Assembly: GCF_946190375.1 (NCBI RefSeq)
Contig: NZ_CAMIAF010000004.1
Coordinates: 1-64,000 of the forward strand
DNA from: Streptococcus mitis
GTDB taxonomy: Bacteria; Bacillota; Bacilli; Lactobacillales; Streptococcaceae
Direction: 5' to 3'
DNA: 64,000 nt
Under the pieces are notes generated by a model. It was not told the origin of the DNA. It did no database searches and saw only the letters and a list, made by a program, of their open reading frames with translations. The first letter of the stretch is position 1; each line of letters starts with the position of its first letter. Position numbers and translations under genes: made by a program. This document shows, in pieces, positions 28,136-38,346 of the stretch.

Positions 28136-28959
28136 CAACCCCTCCTTTGGCACTGAGGACAAAAGTGAGTTCCTCGTCCGCCTAGTTGGATTTTCTCAAT
28201 GATGGTACCACAGCGTACACATTCTTGACCAGCCTTATCATAGACCTGATGAAAATCCTGCATGGTTCCATCTTCCCCAAAAGCGTTGGTATAGGTCCGA
28301 ATGGTGGAACCACCTTTTTCAACAGCCTGTCCCAAAACAGCAATGGTCTGGTCATGAATGGCAGTCGCTTCTTCTGCTGTCAAAGTCTGGGAAGGTCTAG
28401 CTGGATGAACCTGAGCTCGCCAGAGAACCTCATCCACATAGATATTGCCAAGTCCAGCTACCAAAGTCTGGTCTAGGAGATGAGATTTGATAGGCTTTTT
28501 GGACTTGGCTAGGGCAGCTTGAAAGACCTGCAAATCAAAGTCTTGTTCGCTTGGTTCAGGCCCTAGTTTTTTAGAAATAAAGTAGGCGTCTAAAAGGTTA
28601 GGCGCCAAGAGTTCCATAGTACCAAACTTGCGAACATCCTCATAAACAAGGGTTCCACCGTCCTCAAACTGAAAGAAAACATGGGCGTGTTTTCGTTCAG
28701 GAACCTGGTACGGATAATAAAAATACTTGCCCTCCATCCGCAGATGGGAAATCAAGACCTTGTCTGTCAGGTAGAAAAGCAAATATTTGCCCCGACGTCC
28801 CATTGAATCGATAATCTGACTAGGCAATTCCCTTTGAAACTCTTCCAAATCCGTCTTAATCATCTTGGGATAACGAATTTCTACACTCGAAATCTTCTTT
28901 CCCAAAATCAATTTTTCTAGGCCACGACGAACAGTTTCAACCTCAGGTAATTCAGGCAT
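28135..28959 (-). CDS. mutM: Formamidopyrimidine-DNA glycosylase
   Basis: A 274-aa base-excision repair enzyme removing 8-oxoguanine and ring-opened purines. The catalytic P-E dyad is in the N-terminal [10 protein letters not shown]. The helix-two-turn-helix segment ([18 protein letters not shown]) and the C-terminal zinc finger [20 protein letters not shown] with FCPQCQ are intact. ATG 28959 has AAGGAGG 6 nt upstream and supplies the obligatory N-terminal proline after Met removal. Confidence 0.97.
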   Translation of the reverse strand: MPELPEVETVRRGLEKLILGKKISSVEIRYPKMIKTDLEEFQRELPSQIIDSMGRRGKYLLFYLTDKVLISHLRMEGKYFYYPYQVPERKHAHVFFQFEDGGTLVYEDVRKFGTMELLAPNLLDAYFISKKLGPEPSEQDFDLQVFQAALAKSKKPIKSHLLDQTLVAGLGNIYVDEVLWRAQVHPARPSQTLTAEEATAIHDQTIAVLGQAVEKGGSTIRTYTNAFGEDGTMQDFHQVYDKAGQECVRCGTIIEKIQLGGRGTHFCPQCQRRG

Positions 28960-29007
28960 AAATCCTCCTTCTGTAAAAACAAGAAGCAGGCATGAGCCCA
29001 CCTCTAC

Positions 29008-29907
29008 TTAGTATTCTTTTTCATTATAGCCAAAGTCAGCCAAATCTAGCTTTTTATCGCGCCAATTTTTCTTGACCTTGACCCATGTTTCTAGGAAAAC
29101 CTTGTCTCCTAGCATGAGTTCAATATCACGACGTGCCATACTACCAATTTTCTTAAGCATAGCACCACCTTTACCGATGATAATCCCTTTTTGGCTATCG
29201 CGCTCGACCATAATTGTTGCACGGATGTGAACCTTGTCTGTTTCTTCGTCTCGCTTCATAGAATCCACAACTACTGCGACAGAGTGCGGAATCTCTTCAC
29301 GAGTTAGGTGCAAGACTTTCTCGCGAACCATTTCTGAAACCAAGAAACGCTCTGGATGGTCTGTAATTTGATCAGACGGGAAATATTGAAAACCTTCGTC
29401 CAGATTTTCACTCAAAATATCCACTAGACGAGAGACGTTATTCCCTTGAAGAGCTGAGATTGGAACGATTTCCTTAAAGTCCATTTGATTACGAAAATCA
29501 TCAATCTGAGACAAAAGCTGGTCTGGATGAACCTTATCAATCTTGTTCACCACCAAAATCACAGGAACCTTGGCAGCCTTAAGACGCTCGATAATCATAT
29601 CGTCCCCCTTACCACGCGCCTCATCAGCAGGCACCATGAAAAGAACGGTGTCCACTTCACGAAGGGTGCTATAGGCAGATTCTACCATGAAATCTCCAAG
29701 AGCCGTTTTAGGCTTGTGAATCCCTGGTGTGTCGATAAAGACAATCTGCTCCCTATCGGTCGTGTAAATTCCCATGATTTTGTTGCGCGTTGTCTGCGCC
29801 TTGTCACTCATGATGGCAATCTTTTGCCCCATAACGTGATTTAAAAAAGTTGACTTCCCAACATTGGGACGTCCTAAAATGGCTACAAAGCCTGATTTAA
29901 AAGTCAT
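29008..29907 (-). CDS. era: GTPase Era
   Basis: A 299-aa essential GTPase that binds the 3' end of 16S rRNA during 30S maturation. The G domain has [18 protein letters not shown] and NKIDKV. The C-terminal KH domain has [16 protein letters not shown]. It lies between dgkA (16 nt upstream) and mutM, a conserved streptococcal order. Confidence 0.98.
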   Translation of the reverse strand: MTFKSGFVAILGRPNVGKSTFLNHVMGQKIAIMSDKAQTTRNKIMGIYTTDREQIVFIDTPGIHKPKTALGDFMVESAYSTLREVDTVLFMVPADEARGKGDDMIIERLKAAKVPVILVVNKIDKVHPDQLLSQIDDFRNQMDFKEIVPISALQGNNVSRLVDILSENLDEGFQYFPSDQITDHPERFLVSEMVREKVLHLTREEIPHSVAVVVDSMKRDEETDKVHIRATIMVERDSQKGIIIGKGGAMLKKIGSMARRDIELMLGDKVFLETWVKVKKNWRDKKLDLADFGYNEKEY

Positions 29908-29923
29908 AATTTCCTCTTGCTAT

Positions 29924-30319
29924 TTAAAATAATAAATCCCAGATTCGTGGGAGAAAAATCAATGCGCCTGTTAAGGCTGCGAAAAGAGAGACCACTAATA
30001 CCGCGCCAGCCGCCATATCCTTGGCATTTTTAGCCAGCATGGAAAAGTGATAGTGACTGGCCAAATCCACCACATTTTCAATAGCAGAATTGATAATTTC
30101 AAAGGCTACTACCAAGAAAATGCTCAATAGGAGAAAGAGCCATTCGATTCGTGACACCTGAAAAACAAAACCTGCAAGGATGACTACTAGAGCCGTCACG
30201 GCATGTTTTCGCATATTTCGTTCTTCCTTGATGGCAGTAAAAATTCCTGTGATGGCAAATTCTAAACTAGATATCAGGTCACGATTTTTCCATTTTCGTT
30301 TATTGTCTTGTGAGTCCAT
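29924..30319 (-). CDS. dgkA: Undecaprenol/diacylglycerol kinase
   Basis: A 131-aa integral membrane kinase of the DgkA family with three transmembrane segments. The conserved [16 protein letters not shown] (about residues 79-94) carries the catalytic glutamate and asparagine. In Gram-positives the substrate is mostly undecaprenol, feeding the lipid carrier pool. It starts inside the end of ybeY (20-nt overlap). Confidence 0.95.
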   Translation of the reverse strand: MDSQDNKRKWKNRDLISSLEFAITGIFTAIKEERNMRKHAVTALVVILAGFVFQVSRIEWLFLLLSIFLVVAFEIINSAIENVVDLASHYHFSMLAKNAKDMAAGAVLVVSLFAALTGALIFLPRIWDLLF

Positions 30320-30797
30320 AGGCTGTCAAAATTTCTTCTTGTAAACCGAACATCTCCGCTTCTTCTTCCGGAGTGTAGTGATCATAGCCGTTGATATGTA
30401 AAAAGCCGTGTACTGCCAAGAAGCCCATCTCACGCTCAAAGCTATGGCCATATTCCTCGGCCTGCTCATGTGCCTTATCGATAGAGATGAACAGTTCCCC
30501 AATATAGGCATCAAACTCAGACATCATCTCTGCCAATTCTGGATTTTCAAGTAAATCCTCTTCGTCAAAGGCAATTTCCAACTCTGGCTTATATTCAAGG
30601 CTGATGACATCTGTCGGACGGTCGGTGTCACGGTACTCCAGATTGAGTTCATGACTACGCTCATTGGTCACAAAGGTAACTGCCATCTCCTTGTCTTCTT
30701 TTCCTAATTTTTGGGCTGCAAATTCCAAAATCTCTTGGGTTTGTTGCAACATTTCTTTTGAAACTTGACCAGTTTCATCTACCATTTCAATATACAT
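30300..30797 (-). CDS. ybeY: Endoribonuclease YbeY (rRNA maturation factor)
   Basis: A 165-aa metal-dependent RNase for 16S rRNA 3'-end processing and 70S quality control. The zinc site is [11 protein letters not shown] near residues 128-138. It is the first gene of the run ybeY-dgkA-era-mutM-coaE-pmrA, with its own extended -10 promoter at 30827-30835, divergent from pavA. Confidence 0.97.
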   Translation of the reverse strand: MYIEMVDETGQVSKEMLQQTQEILEFAAQKLGKEDKEMAVTFVTNERSHELNLEYRDTDRPTDVISLEYKPELEIAFDEEDLLENPELAEMMSEFDAYIGELFISIDKAHEQAEEYGHSFEREMGFLAVHGFLHINGYDHYTPEEEAEMFGLQEEILTAYGLTRQ

Positions 30798-30826
30798 GTG
30801 CTTCTCGTTTCTCTTTACTTGGCTTT

Positions 30827-30835
30827 ATTATACCA
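30827..30835 (-). promoter_or_regulatory. Extended -10 promoter of ybeY
   Basis: TGGTATAAT on the minus strand (30835-30827), about 30 nt before the ybeY start. It diverges from the pavA promoter 28 bp away. Confidence 0.65.
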
Positions 30836-30862
30836 CATTTCCATGATTTTATTCTACCTTTT

Positions 30863-30871
30863 TGATATAAT
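30863..30871 (+). promoter_or_regulatory. Extended -10 promoter of pavA
   Basis: TGATATAAT at 30863-30871, followed by an SD AAGGAGA and the pavA ATG at 30902. Confidence 0.7.
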
Positions 30872-30901
30872 ACTATGGAATACAATCACAAGGAGAGAAC
30901 G

Positions 30902-32557
30902 ATGTCATTTGACGGATTTTTTTTACACCACATGGTTGAGGAATTGCAAAGAGAGTTAGTGAACGGTCGCATCCAGAAAATCAATCAACCTTTTGAACAA
31001 GAGTTGGTCTTGCAAATCCGTAGCAATCGCCAAAGTCATCGCCTGCTCCTTTCTGCCCATCCAGTTTTTGGACGCATTCAGCTGACCCAAACAACTTTTG
31101 AAAATCCAGCTCAACCTTCTACCTTTATCATGGTTTTAAGAAAATATTTGCAGGGTGCCCTGATTGAGTCGATCGAGCAGGTTGAGAATGACCGAATTGT
31201 AGAAATGACAGTTTCCAATAAAAACGAGATTGGCGACCATATCCAGGCTACCTTGATTATCGAAATCATGGGGAAACACAGTAATATTCTACTGGTTGAT
31301 AAAAGCAGTCATAAAATCCTCGAAGTTATCAAACATGTTGGCTTTTCACAAAATAGCTACCGTACCTTGCTTCCTGGATCAACCTACATCGCTCCGCCAA
31401 GTACGGAATCTCTCAATCCTTTTACAATCAAGGACGAGAAACTCTTTGAAATCCTGCAAACACAGGAAACGACAGCTAAAAACCTTCAAAGCCTCTTTCA
31501 AGGTCTGGGACGCGATACGGCAAATGAATTGGAAAACATTCTGGTTAGTGATAAACTATCTACTTTCCGAAACTTTTTCAATCAAGAAACCAAACCATGC
31601 TTGACTGAGACTTCCTTCAGCCCAGTTCCTTTTGCAAATCAAGTGGGAGAACCTTTTGACAGTCTTTCTTATTTGTTGGACACCTACTATAAGGACAAGG
31701 CTGAACGCGACCGCGTCAAACAACAAGCCAGCGAACTCATTCGTCGTGTTGAAAATGAACTTCAAAAAAATCGTCATAAGCTTAAAAAACAAGAAAAAGA
31801 GTTACTAGCTACAGACAACGCTGAAGAATTTCGCCAAAAAGGGGAATTGCTGACAACCTTCCTCCACCAAGTGCCTAACGACCAAGACCAGGTTATCCTA
31901 GACAACTACTATACCAACCAACCTATCACGATTGAGCTTGATAAGTCTCTGACTCCCAACCAGAATGCCCAACGCTATTTTAAACGGTATCAGAAACTCA
32001 AAGAAGCTGTCAAATACTTGACTGATCTAATTGAGGAAACCAAGGCAACCATTCTCTATCTGGAAAGTGTAGAAATCGTCCTCAACCAAACTGGGCTGGA
32101 AGAAATCGCTGAAATCCGTGAAGAATTAATTCAAACTGGCTTTATCCGCAGAAGACAACGGGAGAAAATCCAGAAACGCAAAAAACCAGAACAATATCTA
32201 GCAAGTGATGGCAAAACCATCATCTATGTCGGCCGCAACAACCTACAAAACGAGGAGCTAACCTTTAAAATGGCCCGCAAGGAGGAACTTTGGTTCCATG
32301 CCAAGGACATTCCTGGAAGCCACGTTGTCATCTCAGGAAATCTTGACCCATCTGATGAAGTCAAGACAGACGCAGCAGAGTTAGCTGCCTACTTCTCTCA
32401 AGGTCGCCTATCAAATCTGGTCCAGGTGGATATGATTGAAATCAAAAAACTCAACAAACCGACTGGTGGAAAACCTGGCTTTGTCACTTACACAGGACAA
32501 AAGACCCTCCGCGTTACACCAGATCCAGAAAAAATTGCATCCATGAAAAAATCCTGA
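30902..32557 (+). CDS. pavA: RqcH/NFACT-family protein, fibronectin-binding PavA
   Basis: A 551-aa NFACT protein. The N-terminal NFACT-N half starts MSFDGFFLHHMVEEL and contains VNGRIQKINQPFEQELVLQI; a coiled-coil middle (ENELQKNRHKLKKQEKELL) follows, then the NFACT-R domain (YVGRNNLQNEELTFKMA, KDIPGSHVVI). Homologues act in ribosome quality control by adding C-terminal Ala tails, and in pneumococcus PavA was described as a surface fibronectin adhesin without a signal peptide. ATG 30902 has AAGGAGA 7 nt upstream; an upstream ATG at 30875 lies too near the promoter. One of only three plus-strand genes. Confidence 0.95.
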   Translation: MSFDGFFLHHMVEELQRELVNGRIQKINQPFEQELVLQIRSNRQSHRLLLSAHPVFGRIQLTQTTFENPAQPSTFIMVLRKYLQGALIESIEQVENDRIVEMTVSNKNEIGDHIQATLIIEIMGKHSNILLVDKSSHKILEVIKHVGFSQNSYRTLLPGSTYIAPPSTESLNPFTIKDEKLFEILQTQETTAKNLQSLFQGLGRDTANELENILVSDKLSTFRNFFNQETKPCLTETSFSPVPFANQVGEPFDSLSYLLDTYYKDKAERDRVKQQASELIRRVENELQKNRHKLKKQEKELLATDNAEEFRQKGELLTTFLHQVPNDQDQVILDNYYTNQPITIELDKSLTPNQNAQRYFKRYQKLKEAVKYLTDLIEETKATILYLESVEIVLNQTGLEEIAEIREELIQTGFIRRRQREKIQKRKKPEQYLASDGKTIIYVGRNNLQNEELTFKMARKEELWFHAKDIPGSHVVISGNLDPSDEVKTDAAELAAYFSQGRLSNLVQVDMIEIKKLNKPTGGKPGFVTYTGQKTLRVTPDPEKIASMKKS

Positions 32558-32580
32558 TTTTACTTGAAATCAGGATTTTT
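32549..32580. terminator. Bidirectional terminator between pavA and lytB
   Basis: AAAAATCCTGATTT pairs with AAATCAGGATTTTT around a short loop; the pavA stop codon lies in the stem. A/T runs on both sides let it work for both convergent genes. Confidence 0.8.
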
Positions 32581-32617
32581 AACTTACTATTCAGTCAAAT
32601 CATATCCAATAATAGGA

Positions 32618-34330
32618 CTAATCTTTGCCACCTAGTTTCTCATTGATTTTCATCATCACACTAGCAATTTTTTCACCCCAATAAGGGTCTGAGGCATATT
32701 CCACATTCATACCAGACGCCTTGTTTCCAAGGAAAGTTCTGCCCCTATCGATATAATTTTCCTTAATCCACTTGGTTGCACCTAAAATTCCCTTATCCAC
32801 ATCATCAAATGTCTTGGCAGAAAGGTAAGGGGTCATATCATAGGCTGTAATTCCAAAGAAATTATTCTTATCTCTAGCAATCTTACTTCGTCCCCAGTCG
32901 CTTTCTAAGGCACTATGGGCAAGGAGGTAAAGGGCATTGATATGGTAATGTTCTTCAGCTTCCTTAAAGGTAGCTCCCTTATTTTCCAAGAGACTATTAT
33001 TAATATTTAGCAGACTAAATACCTTATCCAAATCTTCAGCACTATAGTTTGTAGCCTCTGTCAAATCTTTGAAAAGGAAGGGATTTTCAAGGTTAAAACC
33101 ATCAAAATGCAGCCCATCTGCCGAATAATATTTCTTGCCTACTTCCATATCAGAAAGATGAGAAGCTACTGGGATACTAGCATTCTGAGCCACATAGTGA
33201 TAAAAATGGTGTCCATCACTCTCATAATAAGGGATAAAGTCCTTACTAGCATCTAGTGCTTGTAAATCTTCTGTTTTCATGTAGCCTGACAAACCAGAAA
33301 CAGTAATAGCCAAGCGCTTGTCATCACTTTTTCTATCCTTATCTAGCCAGACGACACTAGCTTGCGATATATAGGAGAGCTTTTCACCATCTGCATTATA
33401 AACATTTGCTGTGACAGGTACGACTTGATAATAAGCAGCATTTTCATTTGTAGCTTTTTCTCCAAGCCATTTACCGTCGCTTCCAAGCTGATAACCATCT
33501 ACAGTCTCATTTTTCGCCATGTAGCCACCAGAGTTGAAGTAGTACCAGGCTTGGCTTTTAGCATCGTATACCCATTCTTTCTCAGCCATTTTACCATCAG
33601 ATTTGAGGTAAAACCATGACTTCTTATCCCAAATCCATTCATTGGCTGCCATATAGCCACCAGATTTTAGATAATAATAGTGACCATTTTCGAAAATCCA
33701 TTCTTTATCAGCATGATTTCCATTTTCTTTGATGTAAAACCAAGATTGGTATTGTTTGTCAAAAAGCCAACCTTGCTGTACTTTAGCGCCACTAGCATTC
33801 ACATAAGCCTGGTCAATCCACTGACTTGTCAGTAGATAACCACCAGATTTAAAATAATAGTCCTTCCCTTTAATTTGGAGCCATTCTTTCTCTGCGTGTT
33901 GTCCATCTGCTTTGATGTAAAACCAAGCGTCGTATTGAGAATCATAGACCCAGTCTTCTATTACTTTGGCACCTGTTGCACCGACATAGGAAGCTCCTAG
34001 CCAAGCATTTCTTTTCATCTTTCCATTTTGGTCAAGATAATAGAAGGCTCCCTTGTCTTCTACCCATTCTGACTTAGCCATATAGCCACCAGATTTGAGG
34101 TAAAAATAATCATCACCTTGTTTCAGCCATTCATTTTCAGCATAGTTGGCATCTTCTTTTATATAAAACCAAGATTGATATTGAGCATCAAAAACCCACT
34201 CATTGGCTGCTTGACTCCCATCTGCTTTCAGGTATTGTTTTCCTTGCCAAGTACCATCGCTAGCCATTGCACTCTCTGGTCTGGCTAAGAAAAATAGCAG
34301 AGCTAAAAAAACAAATCTCAATTTCTTCAT
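32618..34330 (-). CDS. lytB: LytB-type choline-binding endo-beta-N-acetylglucosaminidase
   Basis: A 570-aa secreted murein hydrolase for daughter-cell separation. It has a signal peptide (about residues 1-23, ending SAMA), then roughly 13 choline-binding repeats of the W-Y type (SWFYIK, YFYLKSGGYM) to about residue 290, a linker with SH3-like parts, and a C-terminal GH73 domain. The expected catalytic glutamate is E476 in HSALESDWG. LytB has its repeats ahead of the catalytic domain, as here. The pneumococcal proteins I remember have more repeats (about 660-700 aa in total). It converges with pavA, as in pneumococcus. Confidence 0.93.
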   Translation of the reverse strand: MKKLRFVFLALLFFLARPESAMASDGTWQGKQYLKADGSQAANEWVFDAQYQSWFYIKEDANYAENEWLKQGDDYFYLKSGGYMAKSEWVEDKGAFYYLDQNGKMKRNAWLGASYVGATGAKVIEDWVYDSQYDAWFYIKADGQHAEKEWLQIKGKDYYFKSGGYLLTSQWIDQAYVNASGAKVQQGWLFDKQYQSWFYIKENGNHADKEWIFENGHYYYLKSGGYMAANEWIWDKKSWFYLKSDGKMAEKEWVYDAKSQAWYYFNSGGYMAKNETVDGYQLGSDGKWLGEKATNENAAYYQVVPVTANVYNADGEKLSYISQASVVWLDKDRKSDDKRLAITVSGLSGYMKTEDLQALDASKDFIPYYESDGHHFYHYVAQNASIPVASHLSDMEVGKKYYSADGLHFDGFNLENPFLFKDLTEATNYSAEDLDKVFSLLNINNSLLENKGATFKEAEEHYHINALYLLAHSALESDWGRSKIARDKNNFFGITAYDMTPYLSAKTFDDVDKGILGATKWIKENYIDRGRTFLGNKASGMNVEYASDPYWGEKIASVMMKINEKLGGKD

Positions 34331-34359
34331 AAACTTTCTTCCTCTGTTCTTTCTATTTT

Positions 34360-34368
34360 ATTGTATCA
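34360..34368 (-). promoter_or_regulatory. Extended -10 promoter of lytB
   Basis: TGATACAAT on the minus strand (34368-34360), about 30 nt upstream of the lytB start. No clear -35. Confidence 0.5.
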
Positions 34369-34427
34369 AAATTCTCTATAATAAACATTACAAACTGATA
34401 AAAAATCAAGAACAGATTGATTGCAGT

Positions 34428-36177
<1,750 letters not shown>

Positions 36178-36189
36178 GACTTTTCCTCC

Positions 36190-36358
36190 TTAAATTTTAA
36201 GGGGACCAGACAAAGAAAAGACCTTGCTAGTGCAAGGTCTCAGTTAAAATCGTACAACAGAAGAGAGCACACTCAAAAAGTCTCCTCTAGAAAATTGCAC
36301 TATTCTTTTATCTGACACCTTGTGAGTCTCTCTGGACTCCCCTTAAAGGTTAAATTTT
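36190..36358 (-). ncRNA. PyrR-regulated attenuator leader of pyrKD
   Basis: The leader carries AGTCCAGAGAGACT (minus strand, 36338-36325), the conserved PyrR-binding loop, within the AAGGGGAGTCC context. It then has an intrinsic terminator AGACCTTGC/GCAAGGTCT (36240-36219) with TTTTCTTTG. PyrR bound to UMP would block the antiterminator and stop transcription before pyrK. The tail GGTCCCCTTAAA can pair with the AAGGGGA of the binding loop as an alternative fold. Confidence 0.9.
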
Positions 36359-36362
36359 TATT

Positions 36363-36391
36363 AGTATACTCTTTCAACCAAAAAAAGTCAA
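36363..36391 (-). promoter_or_regulatory. Sigma-A promoter of the pyrKD leader
   Basis: TTGACT (36391-36386), 17-nt spacer, TATACT (36368-36363) on the minus strand. The -35 hexamer lies in the 3' arm of the gloA terminator. Confidence 0.8.
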
Positions 36392-36418
36392 GTAGAAAAC
36401 GAACATTCTACTTGACTT
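36379..36418 (-). terminator. Terminator of gloA
   Basis: A 13-bp perfect stem (AAGTCAAGTAGAA with TTCTACTTGACTT, 36418-36406 and 36397-36385) followed by T7 on the minus strand, 8 nt after the gloA stop. Confidence 0.9.
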
Positions 36419-36425
36419 CACGAGA

Positions 36426-36806
36426 TTATTTTTCACGAATGACTTCGACCTTGTAGCCATCAGGGTCTTTGACAAAATAATAGTTAGGTGCAGTTCCTGG
36501 TAGGCCATTTGGTTCAGTCACTTCATAACCTTTTGCACTGTGCTCTTGATGAAGAGCTTCAAGATCGGGTGTACTGAGGGCGATATGGGCAAATCCATCT
36601 CCAACCACATAAGGACCATGATCGTAGTTATAGGTCAATTCCAACTCATAGTCGTCACCCTCAAGACCTAGATAAACAATCGTGAAGGCATGGTCTGGAA
36701 AATCTCTGCGACGCAATTCTTTAAATCCAAAAGCATCTTGATAGAATGCAATTGATTTTTCAAGATTTTCTACTCGTAAGCAAGTGTGTAGCATTTTTGA
36801 AGCCAT
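36426..36806 (-). CDS. gloA: Lactoylglutathione lyase / glyoxalase I
   Basis: A 126-aa vicinal-oxygen-chelate fold protein. It starts MLHTCLRVENLEKSIAFYQ, the metal-binding His6 region of glyoxalase I, and later has GFAHIALSTPDLEAL and DPDGYKVEVIREK with the second His and Glu ligands. It would detoxify methylglyoxal. No own promoter is obvious; it may be reached by read-through past the rplT terminator. Confidence 0.9.
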   Translation of the reverse strand: MASKMLHTCLRVENLEKSIAFYQDAFGFKELRRRDFPDHAFTIVYLGLEGDDYELELTYNYDHGPYVVGDGFAHIALSTPDLEALHQEHSAKGYEVTEPNGLPGTAPNYYFVKDPDGYKVEVIREK

Positions 36807-36824
36807 ATTTTTCTCCTTTATTTT

Positions 36825-36854
36825 TAAAAAGACTGGGACAATCCTGTTCCAGTC
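36825..36854 (-). terminator. Terminator of infC-rpmI-rplT
   Basis: AAGACTGGAACA pairs with TGTCCCAGTCTT (one mismatch) with a 4-nt loop, then TTTTTAAAAA on the minus strand. Confidence 0.85.
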
Positions 36855-36864
36855 TTATCAGTTA

Positions 36865-37224
36865 TTATTTACCAAGTTTTGCTTTAGCTGCATCTGCAAG
36901 AGCTGTGAAAGCTGCTGCATCATTAACAGCCAAGTCAGCAAGCATTTTACGGTTGACTTCGATCTCAGCCAATTTCAAACCATGCATCAATTGTGAGTAT
37001 GAAAGTCCGTTCATACGAGCTGCCGCGTTGATACGAGTGATCCACAATTTGCGGAAGTCACGTTTTTTCTGACGACGGTCACGGTATGCATAGTAGTAAG
37101 AGTTCATCACTTGTTCTTTTGCAGTACGGAACAAGATGTGTTTAGCTCCATAGTAACCTTTTGCTAATTTAAGAATACGTTTACGACGTTTGCGTGATAC
37201 AACGCCACCTTTAACACGTGCCAT
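36865..37224 (-). CDS. rplT: 50S ribosomal protein L20
   Basis: A 119-aa basic ribosomal protein that binds 23S rRNA early in assembly ([19 protein letters not shown]... [16 protein letters not shown]). In many Firmicutes it also represses its own operon at the infC leader. Third gene of infC-rpmI-rplT. Confidence 0.98.
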   Translation of the reverse strand: MARVKGGVVSRKRRKRILKLAKGYYGAKHILFRTAKEQVMNSYYYAYRDRRQKKRDFRKLWITRINAAARMNGLSYSQLMHGLKLAEIEVNRKMLADLAVNDAAAFTALADAAKAKLGK

Positions 37225-37275
37225 GTTTTATTTCCTCCAAATATTTCCTAGAATTGTTTACTTACAGTCAAGCTA

Positions 37276-37476
37276 TTATTTCAAGCGAGTAAGCATTGCT
37301 TTGATACGTTTGTAATCTCCTGAATGCACCATAGATGCTTTACGAAGATGACGACGTTGTTTTTTAGTTTTTCCGTGGAAACGGTGAGAAGTGTAAGCAC
37401 GGAAACGTTTAAGTCCACCAGAACCTGTACGTTTGAAACGTTTAGCTGATGCGCGGTGTGTTTTTTGTTTTGGCAT
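37276..37476 (-). CDS. rpmI: 50S ribosomal protein L35
   Basis: A 66-aa very basic protein, [20 protein letters not shown], in the standard infC-rpmI-rplT order, 32 nt after infC and 51 nt before rplT. Confidence 0.98.
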   Translation of the reverse strand: MPKQKTHRASAKRFKRTGSGGLKRFRAYTSHRFHGKTKKQRRHLRKASMVHSGDYKRIKAMLTRLK

Positions 37477-37508
37477 GATTTTTTCTCCTTTATTTAACTT
37501 TCTGACAA

Positions 37509-38030
37509 TTATTTTTTGTCAGTTGCTGGCGCCAATTGCATGAACATTTGACGTCCATCCATTTTAGCACGTTGTTCGATGATTGCAATATCTTGAGTTG
37601 CTTCAGCAAACTCGGCTAAAACTTTTGCACCAATCTCTTTATGGGTAATCATACGACCCTTAAAGCGAATAGATACCTTAACTTTATTTCCTTTTTCAAG
37701 GAATTTGCGTGCATTGCGAAGTTTTGTATCAAAGTCACCCTTGTCAATAGTTGGACTTAGACGAACTTCTTTCACAGTAACAACACTTTGTTTTTTACGT
37801 TGTTCTTTTTGCTTCTTCTGGTACTCAAATTTGAACTTACCGTAGTCCATAATTTTTGCAACAGGCGGTTTGGCTTGGGGTTGAATCAATACTAGGTCAA
37901 CATTGGCGTTATCAGCCAAAGCTTGCGCTTCACTGAGTGGCTTGATGCCTAGCTGTTCTCCTTCAAGACCAATCAAGCGAACTTCACGTACACGAATCTC
38001 ATCATTGATGAATAAGTCTTGCTTTGCTAT
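37509..38030 (-). CDS. infC: Translation initiation factor IF-3 (probable ATA start)
   Basis: A 173-aa IF-3 with N-domain ([17 protein letters not shown]), linker ([16 protein letters not shown]) and C-domain ([16 protein letters not shown]). I place the start at ATA 38030, read as Met: AGAGGTG lies 8 nt upstream, and IF-3 genes are known for non-standard starts (AUU in E. coli) that let IF-3 limit its own synthesis. An in-frame GTG at 38039 is part of that SD and has none of its own. The frame is open to an ATG at 38096, but that would be inside the leader hairpin. Confidence 0.9.
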
Positions 38031-38044
38031 GGTTTTCACCTCTT

Positions 38045-38188
38045 TTGTTTTATTAGAGAAAAACAATAGCGGACTCGTAAATATACAAGCCCGCACGTTA
38101 TGATAGCGTTTCTTAGAAACTTTTCATCCGTAGGGCCAGGCAACTTAATGTCACAAGGCGAGAAGCTCTCACTTCTGCTTTTCTCAAC
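38045..38188 (-). ncRNA. infC leader with terminator-like hairpin (candidate L20 leader)
   Basis: A leader of about 150 nt runs from the promoter at 38195-38223 to infC. It ends with an 11-bp stem GCGGGCTTGTA/TACGAGTCCGC (38096-38071) followed by TATTGTTTTT, an intrinsic terminator shape, and contains an upstream GC-rich part (GTTGCCTGGCCCTACGG). L20 autoregulation by such leaders is known in Firmicutes. That this one responds to L20 is inferred from position and shape. Confidence 0.65.
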
Positions 38189-38194
38189 TTTTAT

Positions 38195-38223
38195 ATGATA
38201 CCAAGTTTTCGAGTCCTTGTCAA
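38195..38223 (-). promoter_or_regulatory. Sigma-A promoter of infC-rpmI-rplT
   Basis: TTGACA (38223-38218), 17-nt spacer, TATCAT (38200-38195) on the minus strand. Confidence 0.75.
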
Positions 38224-38280
38224 GATAAAAAGTTATTTTTTTGAAAAGTTTGTGTTTGTATTTTGCATTGATTTCCTAAT

Positions 38281-38312
38281 CAAAAAGAGAGAATCAAGGT
38301 GATTCCCTCTCT
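38281..38312 (-). terminator. Terminator of the decaying ABC transporter operon
   Basis: AGAG-GAATCA pairs with TGATTC-CTCT around AGG/CCT (about 38286-38312), followed by TTTTTG on the minus strand. Confidence 0.75.
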
Positions 38313-38346
38313 ATGTTAGTTTTTACTTATTTTCCCTATAGGAAAG

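Noticed and set aside
38031-38096. Longer IF-3 reading from ATG 38096
   Set aside because: It starts in the leader's terminator-like hairpin, has no SD, and adds residues not seen in IF-3.
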